Assembly (NCBI GenBank): GCA_036258135.1
Contig: DATAEG010000056.1
Location: 1-10,749, forward strand
Source: DATAEG01 sp036258135
Lineage (GTDB): Bacteria > Actinomycetota > Actinomycetes > Mycobacteriales > Jatrophihabitantaceae
DNA length: 10,749 bases
Direction: 5' to 3'
The notes beneath the pieces were generated by a model. That model was not told the origin of the DNA. It saw only the letters and a program-made list of their open reading frames with translations, and made no database searches. Positions 8,282-10,749 of this stretch are shown piece by piece. The translations under genes and the position numbers were made by a program. Positions within the stretch are counted from its first letter, which is position 1, and each line of letters opens with the position of its first letter.

Positions 8282-8644
8282 TCAACGAGTTGGCGTCGGG
8301 CCCTCGTCGTTGGGGTGCGGCTTGTCCAGGCTGCGCAGGAACTCGATGTCGTCGTCCGGCGCCATGGTCTTGCGCGAGGTGTTGCGCGGTGCGCGTTCGA
8401 GCGCGCCACCCCACGGATCGGTCCGCCGATCGCGCTGCTCGAGGCCACGCACGCCGGCGCGCGGGCGGCCGAAGATCAGCCACAGGATGGAGCCCACGTC
8501 AAGCAGCAGCAGGACGATCAGCACCCACAGCGCCTTCTGTAGCCCACGGATCTCTGCGGCCGGCGCCGTCACCGAGTCGAACAGGCAGAACAGCCACAGC
8601 CCGATCGCCACCACGCTGACGATCCCACCGGCGAAGAACAGCAC
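8282..8644 (-). CDS. Small two-helix membrane protein with PLDc_N-type domain
   Basis: A protein of 120 residues. Two hydrophobic helices near residues 3-23 and 38-58 are joined by a short loop. The second, LWVLIVLLLLDVGSILWLIFGRPR, is the hallmark of the PLDc_N (phospholipase D/nuclease N-terminal) domain, which occurs alone in many small actinobacterial membrane proteins of unknown role. No catalytic HKD motif is present, so no phospholipase activity should be inferred. The charged tail of about 60 residues (RDRRTDPWGGALER ... DDDIEFLRSLDKPHPNDEG) is probably cytoplasmic and disordered. The GTG start at 8644 fits the typical MLFF beginning; a nearby ATG at 8649 is out of frame. It lies 41 nt downstream of the kinase gene on the same strand and may be co-transcribed with it, without an obvious functional link. 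Confidence 0.85.
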   Translation of the reverse strand: MLFFAGGIVSVVAIGLWLFCLFDSVTAPAAEIRGLQKALWVLIVLLLLDVGSILWLIFGRPRAGVRGLEQRDRRTDPWGGALERAPRNTSRKTMAPDDDIEFLRSLDKPHPNDEGPTPTR

Positions 8645-8685
8645 GCCATCAGCGTAGGCCGCTGCGCGCGTCCGCGCTGGTCGGA

Positions 8686-9657
8686 TCAGGCCGGACGTGT
8701 CAGTCGAATGCGTTCGTGCGCGGCCTGCGCCGCCGTATCGCCGATCACCGCCCGCAGCGCCAGCCAGGCCGCGCCCTCGGCACCGTCCGGCGGCGCGAAG
8801 ACGGGGCCGCCGAACCGCTGGCTCAACAGGCGGCGCACCTGCCCGCCGACAGGGCCGTCCGGGCTGCGAATGACGCTGCCGTTGAGGACGATCGGGGTTC
8901 GCTCGGCGAGGTCGCGGACCTTGGCCAACGAGTCGACCAGCAGTTCGGCTGCCCGTGTGCAGATAGACGCCGCGGTGGCATCAACGGAGGCCTGGCTGGC
9001 CACGGTCTCGGCCAGGCGGGCGAGCTCGATCGGCGGCCGGGACACGGCCGCGTGAATCACCACGTGACCCGCCGCCACGTCGGCGGGGAGTCCCAGCTCG
9101 GCCAGCACGAGCGGCCGCAGGGCCGTCGGAGGTCCGATGCCGGCCAGCTCGGCGAGCACAGCCCGGACCGCCGCACGGCCGATCCAGTAGCCGGAGCCCT
9201 GATCGCCCAGCAGCCATCCCCAGCCGTCGGCGATGCGGGCGAGCGCGTGCCCGCGCACCGCGGCGGCGATAGCCCCGGTTCCGGCCAGGAGCACAGTGCC
9301 GTCCGGCCCCGGGGTGGCGGACGCGAACGCGCAGAGGGCGTCCCCGACGAGGACTGCAGACGCGGTGACGCCTAGCTCGTCGAACAACGCCGCATACGCC
9401 CGAGCGATGGCCGGATCGCTGAGCGCGCCGCCGCCCGCCATACCGAGGACGACCGATACGACCCTGGCGGCGTCCACGCCGGCGAGAGCAGTGCGCAGCG
9501 CGGCGCCGAGCTCGGCCAGCGCCTTCGCTGTGCCATGGGACGTGGGATTGCCGCCGCCGGCCCGGCCCGCGCCGAGAACGGTTCCGGCGCGGTCGACGAC
9601 CAGCGCGCGCGTCGCGGTGCCGCCGAGGTCGACCCCCACGGCAAGCGCTTCCGTCAC
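8686..9657 (-). CDS. BadF/BadG/BcrA/BcrD ATPase-family sugar kinase (N-acetylglucosamine kinase type)
   Basis: A cytoplasmic kinase of about 323 residues from the ASKHA (actin-like ATPase) superfamily. The phosphate-1 motif GVDLGGTATRALVVD is at residues 8-22, LVGDALCAFASA carries the catalytic-region aspartate (about 106), the phosphate-2 motif LLAGTGAIAAA is at about 123-133, and DGWGWLLGDQGSGYWIG (about 144-160) is the family signature near the sugar site. Relatives phosphorylate N-acetylglucosamine or glucosamine. Substrate here is inferred from family and from the divergent SIS and transporter genes. The start is GTG 9657, preceded on its strand by GAGGTGG at suitable spacing; a TTG at 9702 would place the start within the operator region and is less likely. 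It is expected to be controlled by the tandem operators at 9689-9727. Confidence 0.9.
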   Translation of the reverse strand: MTEALAVGVDLGGTATRALVVDRAGTVLGAGRAGGGNPTSHGTAKALAELGAALRTALAGVDAARVVSVVLGMAGGGALSDPAIARAYAALFDELGVTASAVLVGDALCAFASATPGPDGTVLLAGTGAIAAAVRGHALARIADGWGWLLGDQGSGYWIGRAAVRAVLAELAGIGPPTALRPLVLAELGLPADVAAGHVVIHAAVSRPPIELARLAETVASQASVDATAASICTRAAELLVDSLAKVRDLAERTPIVLNGSVIRSPDGPVGGQVRRLLSQRFGGPVFAPPDGAEGAAWLALRAVIGDTAAQAAHERIRLTRPA

Positions 9658-9688
9658 GATCTGGCCACCTCTGTCGCCAAGCCGGGCA

Positions 9689-9704
9689 AGTGGTATAGAC
9701 AAAT
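9689..9704. promoter_or_regulatory. dre-like operator 1 (GntR/DasR-type)
   Basis: AGTGGTATAGACAAAT. The core TGGTATAGACAA matches 10 of 12 positions of the DasR response element core as I recall it (TGGTCTAGACCA). It lies in the divergent kinase/SIS intergenic region, 32 bp upstream of the kinase start. The regulator is not in the window, so its identity is inferred. Confidence 0.55.
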
Positions 9705-9711
9705 TTCCAGT

Positions 9712-9727
9712 AGTGGTGTAGACAAAT
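9712..9727. promoter_or_regulatory. dre-like operator 2 (GntR/DasR-type)
   Basis: AGTGGTGTAGACAAAT, identical to the first site except for one base, in the same orientation and 23 bp further along. TAGACA at 9696-9701 and TAGACA at 9719-9724 are 17 bp apart and could serve as loose -35 and -10 boxes for the rightward genes, so binding would block the promoter; this is weak. The rest of the 148-bp intergenic region (9658-9805) shows nothing else clear except AGGAG at 9772-9776. Confidence 0.55.
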
Positions 9728-9805
9728 GCGGACTCGGACCCTACGCCGACGCCACGGTAGCCACGACCCCCGAGGAGTCACCCTCACGATGCTCTGGACC
9801 GTCGA

Positions 9806-10582
9806 ATGACCGAGCGTGCACCGGCCGGGCCGGGCGTCGATGCGATGTCGTTCGTCGAAGCCGCCAGGGAGCGCATCGACTATGTCGCCTCGACCCAGCA
9901 GGACGCGGTGGCGGCCGCCGCCGAACTGCTGCTCGCCGCGGTACGTGCTGGCGGAGTTGTGCACGCGTTCGGCTCCGGCCACTCGCAGGCGTTCGCGATG
10001 GAGATCGCCGGCCGGGCGGGCGGGCTCATCCCGACGAACATGATCGCGTTGCGCGACGTCGTCATGTACGGCAGCCGCACTCCCCAGCAACTGCGCGACG
10101 ACAAGCTCGAGCGCAACCCGCAGATCGCCCAGGAGATCCTCGACCTGGCTCCCATCGGAAAAAACGACGTTGTGGTCATCGCGTCCAACTCCGGCATCAA
10201 CGGCGCCATCGTCGAATTCGCGAGCCTCGTCGTCGAGCGCGGCCTGCCGATTGTCGCGATTACGTCTCTGGCTCATTCCGATGTGGTCGAGTCGAGGCAT
10301 CCCTCGGGTAAGAAACTCAAGGACCTGGCTACCGTCGTGATCGACAACGGCGCGCCCTTCGGCGACGCGGTTTTGGCCCTGCCAGGTGGAGGTGCCGCGT
10401 GTGGTGTCTCGTCGATCACGGCGGCGCTGATTGCCCAAATGATCGTGGCCGAGGTGCTGCGTCGCCAGATCGCCGCTGGAGACGAGCTGCTCGTCTACCG
10501 CTCTGCCAACGTGCCCGACGGCGACGCACACAACACCGAACTGGAAGCCCGCTACGCCGGCCGCATCCGCAGGTCGGCATGA
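9806..10582 (+). CDS. SIS-domain sugar-phosphate protein (sugar isomerase domain, UPF0309-like)
   Basis: A cytoplasmic protein of 258 residues with a SIS (sugar isomerase) fold that binds phosphosugars. The N-terminal helix region is followed by VVHAFGSGHSQAFAMEIAGRAGG (about 51-73), the phosphosugar-binding loop, then VVVIASNSGINGAIVEFA (about 122-139) and LPIVAITSLAHSD; the C-terminal HNTELEARYAGRI is typical of this subfamily. Members occur beside amino-sugar kinases and sugar ABC transporters. The exact reaction is not known to me; an isomerase, deaminase or etherase-like role on GlcNAc-6-phosphate is possible, and classic MurQ and NagB motifs are not evident. ATG 9806 was kept, but ATG 9845 (MSFVEAARERID) is closer to the usual start. 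The lipoprotein gene begins 42 nt downstream, so they probably form one operon under the dre-like operators. Confidence 0.9.
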   Translation: MTERAPAGPGVDAMSFVEAARERIDYVASTQQDAVAAAAELLLAAVRAGGVVHAFGSGHSQAFAMEIAGRAGGLIPTNMIALRDVVMYGSRTPQQLRDDKLERNPQIAQEILDLAPIGKNDVVVIASNSGINGAIVEFASLVVERGLPIVAITSLAHSDVVESRHPSGKKLKDLATVVIDNGAPFGDAVLALPGGGAACGVSSITAALIAQMIVAEVLRRQIAAGDELLVYRSANVPDGDAHNTELEARYAGRIRRSA

Positions 10583-10624
10583 ACCGGAACACCGCACAAC
10601 CACCCACCCACTGGAGGGAACCGC

Positions 10625-10749
10625 ATGACTGAACGACGGACCGGGCCGGACCTGAACCGGCGCACTTTCCTCGGGGCGAGCCTCGCGGCCGGTGCGGTGG
10701 TCTCCGCTACCGGGTTGACCGCTTGCGCCACGGGCGGCAAGAAGAGCAG
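10625..10749 (+). CDS. Tat-exported substrate-binding lipoprotein, probably of a sugar ABC transporter (3' end outside window)
   Basis: Only the first 41 codons are visible. The N-terminus has the twin-arginine motif NRRTFLGAS, a hydrophobic stretch SLAAGAVVSATG and the lipobox LTAC (Cys at about residue 38), followed by a flexible ATGGKKS linker. This is the standard start of actinomycete extracytoplasmic sugar-binding lipoproteins, which fold before export and hand substrate to an ABC permease. The mature domain is off the window, so the specificity is inferred from the SIS gene, the divergent GlcNAc-kinase-type gene and the operators; an NgcE-like N-acetylglucosamine/chitobiose binder is the best guess. 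ATG 10625 follows a strong GGAGGGA (10613-10619) at 5-nt spacing. Confidence 0.85.
   Translation, partial: MTERRTGPDLNRRTFLGASLAAGAVVSATGLTACATGGKKS

Noticed and set aside
8981..10603. Long minus-strand open frame (540 codons)
   Set aside because: It overlaps the kinase gene in another frame and the SIS gene antisense, crosses the operator region, and has no family signature.

Overview
The window is about 10.7 kb of GC-rich DNA with tightly packed genes, frequent GTG starts, ATGA/GTGA stop-start overlaps and TGA as the usual stop. This composition, together with the order hemB ... hemL - phosphoglycerate-mutase-like - TlpA - CcdA - ResB - CcsB known from mycobacteria and other actinomycetes, points to an actinomycete chromosome. 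I cannot name the genus. The window starts inside hemB and ends inside a lipoprotein gene.

Region 1 (1-3445, haem): the 3' part of hemB, a 169-bp palindromic element that overlaps the hemB stop codon, then a PPOX-fold flavin/F420-type protein, a single-domain rhodanese and hemL on the plus strand. HemB and HemL are consecutive actors in tetrapyrrole synthesis (HemL makes 5-aminolevulinate, HemB condenses it to porphobilinogen). The PPOX-rhodanese pair sits between them.

Region 2 (3537-8212, cytochrome c maturation): a histidine phosphatase, a TlpA/ResA-like lipoprotein thioredoxin, CcdA, ResB and CcsB/ResC. The last four genes overlap by 4 bases at each junction, which suggests translational coupling. 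They form a system II pathway: CcdA carries electrons across the membrane, the TlpA protein reduces apocytochrome cysteines, and ResB-CcsB delivers haem. Haem supply and haem use are therefore side by side. The CcsB frame is interrupted by an in-frame amber codon at 7559-7561, exactly where a Glu codon would be expected, while the rest of the gene looks intact.

Region 3 (8221-9657): a symmetrical hairpin lies between convergent genes. On the minus strand follow a small PLDc_N-type membrane protein and a BadF/BadG-family sugar kinase (N-acetylglucosamine kinase type).

Region 4 (9658-10749, amino-sugar uptake): a divergent intergenic region carries two tandem 16-bp operators resembling the DasR/GntR dre site. 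It drives the kinase leftward and, rightward, a SIS-domain sugar-phosphate protein followed by the start of a Tat-exported substrate-binding lipoprotein. Together these suggest an operon for import and phosphorylation of N-acetylglucosamine or a related amino sugar.

The points most worth a second look are the amber-interrupted ccsB, the palindromic MITE-like element fused to the hemB stop, and the tandem dre-like operators.
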